Of a stretch of DNA of 5,655 nucleotides, positions 1 through 5,655 are shown one piece after another (position 1 is the first letter of the stretch; every line of letters begins with the position of its first letter). This DNA comes from Gammaproteobacteria bacterium (GTDB lineage: Bacteria > Pseudomonadota > Gammaproteobacteria > HK1), in NCBI GenBank assembly GCA_020444775.1, contig JAGRHX010001326.1:1-5655 (forward strand), given 5' to 3'. The position numbers and the translations under genes are program-made. The notes below the pieces were generated by a model, which saw nothing but the letters and a program-made list of their open reading frames with translations, did no database searches and was not told the origin of the DNA.

Positions 1-551
1 CTCGCTCGCCGGGATCAGCCGGCCGACCGTGTGCATCAGCGTCAGCAGTGGCGTGCACGGCGCGAAGGTGAACAACATGGAATGACGGGCGCGCAGCGAC
101 AGGGCGGCGAGCATGTCCAGCATGTCGGCGCCGCGATAGTGAATCAGCGAGTCCATCGCGACCACGTGGTCGAAGGTCGAAGTGCCCGCTTCCAGCATGT
201 CACCGCTGACAAAGCGCACCCGGCCGGGCATCGGCTCCACCGGCACACGGCTGCGGGCCTGCTCGATCAGTTTCGGTGAGAGATCCACCGCCGTCACCTC
301 GGCACCGCGCTGCGCGGCAGCGATTGCGAGCGCCCCGGTGCCACAACCCGCGTCGAAGACGCGCTGACCGTGCAGATCCGAGCCCAGCCAGTCGAGCAGG
401 CCGGTTCGCATCCGCTCGCGACCGAGTCGAACCGTCTCCCGGATACGTCCTAGCGGCGCGTCCGAGGTCAGCTGAACCCAACGCTGGGCTGCCGTGTCGT
501 CGAAATATCGCTCGATGCGCAGCTTGCGCTGAAGGTAGGTCATGCTGTGCA

Positions 552-552
<1 letters not shown>
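1..552 (-). CDS. bchM: Magnesium-protoporphyrin IX O-methyltransferase (BchM), 3' end cut off by window edge
   Basis: BchM transfers a methyl group from S-adenosylmethionine to the ring C propionate of Mg-protoporphyrin IX, giving the monomethyl ester, the step directly after Mg chelation. I translated 184 codons by hand; the frame is open to the left edge. The N-terminal part (IERYFDDTAAQRW, then LTSDAPLGRIRETVRLGRE) matches the BchM family lead-in. The SAM-binding motif I, VFDAGCGTGALAI, is at residues 65-77; the acidic AVDLS follows at about 88-92 and GDM at about 117-119. MDSLIHY at residues 133-139 is a BchM signature that separates it from generic methyltransferases. Family proteins are about 225-235 residues, so roughly 40-50 C-terminal residues are missing. 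Three in-frame ATGs (555, 552, 543) compete as the start. I chose 552 because it forms TGATG with the bchL stop and lies 8 nt after a GGGG Shine-Dalgarno-like run. The product name is secure; the exact start is not. Confidence 0.95.
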
Positions 553-5408
<4,856 letters not shown>

Positions 5409-5434
<26 letters not shown>

Positions 5435-5655
5435 CGTAGAGTGTCTCGAGAGTGATCGTTTCGACTCCGCGCTCCAGCGCGAAGCGCTCGGTGTTTCGTC
5501 TGGCCTTGGCGCGCACGAAGAACGGCACCTTTTTCAGCTCGTTCTCGGCCTCCCCTGACCAGCTCGCGGCCGGCGCTGGTGCCGAAGATTCAGCGCCCCG
5601 GTCGGCCCCGCTCGAGGTCGGCTCGTCCGGGCCCGGCGATCGGCCAGGGCCCAGG
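5409..5655 (-). CDS. bchB: Light-independent protochlorophyllide reductase subunit B (BchB), C-terminal 81 residues; 5' end outside window
   Basis: BchB pairs with BchN to form the catalytic NifDK-like component of dark-operative protochlorophyllide reductase, which receives electrons from BchL. Hand translation from 5654 to the TGA at 5411-5409 gives 81 residues. The last 51 or so form the C-terminal domain found in BchB/ChlB: W-x-G-E-A-E-x-E-L-K, then [18 protein letters not shown], then [15 protein letters not shown] before a short RR end. Before it lies a low-complexity Gly/Pro/Ser/Ala stretch of about 30 residues ([20 protein letters not shown] and onward), the linker between the nitrogenase-like core and this domain. 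The core with its Fe-S ligand and substrate pocket lies outside the window. The final 26 nt overlap bchH: the codons for DAKAHF, read one base along, become the bchH start MPKRTS. Confidence 0.95.

Noticed and set aside
200..481. Minus-strand frame of 93 codons inside bchM
   Set aside because: It is in a different frame from the methyltransferase reading that carries DAGCGTG and MDSLIHY, and its product is Arg/Ala/Gly-rich without any motif.

Overview
The window is a compact, entirely minus-strand block of bacteriochlorophyll biosynthesis genes. In transcription order (right to left) it holds the 3' end of bchB, complete bchH, complete bchL and the 5' part of bchM. This is the bchB-H-L-M order of the bchFNBHLM segment in photosynthesis gene clusters of purple (proteobacterial) phototrophs. 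The sequence is GC-rich, and the long open frames on the plus strand are shadows of the real genes. I read the organism as a phototrophic proteobacterium with a type II (quinone) reaction centre. A gamma- or betaproteobacterium seems most likely, but this is an inference from gene order and from BchH/BchL resemblance recalled from memory; the species cannot be told from the window.

Layout: 1-552 bchM (C-terminus cut off by the left edge), 552-1559 bchL, 1556-5434 bchH, 5409-5655 bchB (only the last 81 codons). There is no intergenic DNA. bchB and bchH overlap by 26 nt, bchH and bchL share a GTGA stop/start, and bchL and bchM share a TGATG stop/start. The four genes are therefore almost certainly one message with translational coupling. 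The promoter must lie to the right of the window, and no terminator is visible.

How the genes work together: BchH binds protoporphyrin IX and, with BchI and BchD (not here), inserts Mg2+. BchM methylates Mg-protoporphyrin IX to its monomethyl ester. After ring E is closed by an enzyme encoded elsewhere, BchL passes electrons, with ATP hydrolysis, to the BchN-BchB protein. That complex reduces ring D of protochlorophyllide in the dark, giving chlorophyllide.

No unknown system was found. The points most worth a second look are: (i) BchH lacks the cysteine cluster reported to hold an Fe-S centre in Rhodobacter capsulatus BchH; (ii) BchL carries an unusual N-terminal PVS(I/T)P tandem repeat, placed just where the regulatory flexible N-terminus of BchL lies; (iii) a perfect 11-bp inverted repeat lies inside bchH; (iv) the bchH start codon is ambiguous.
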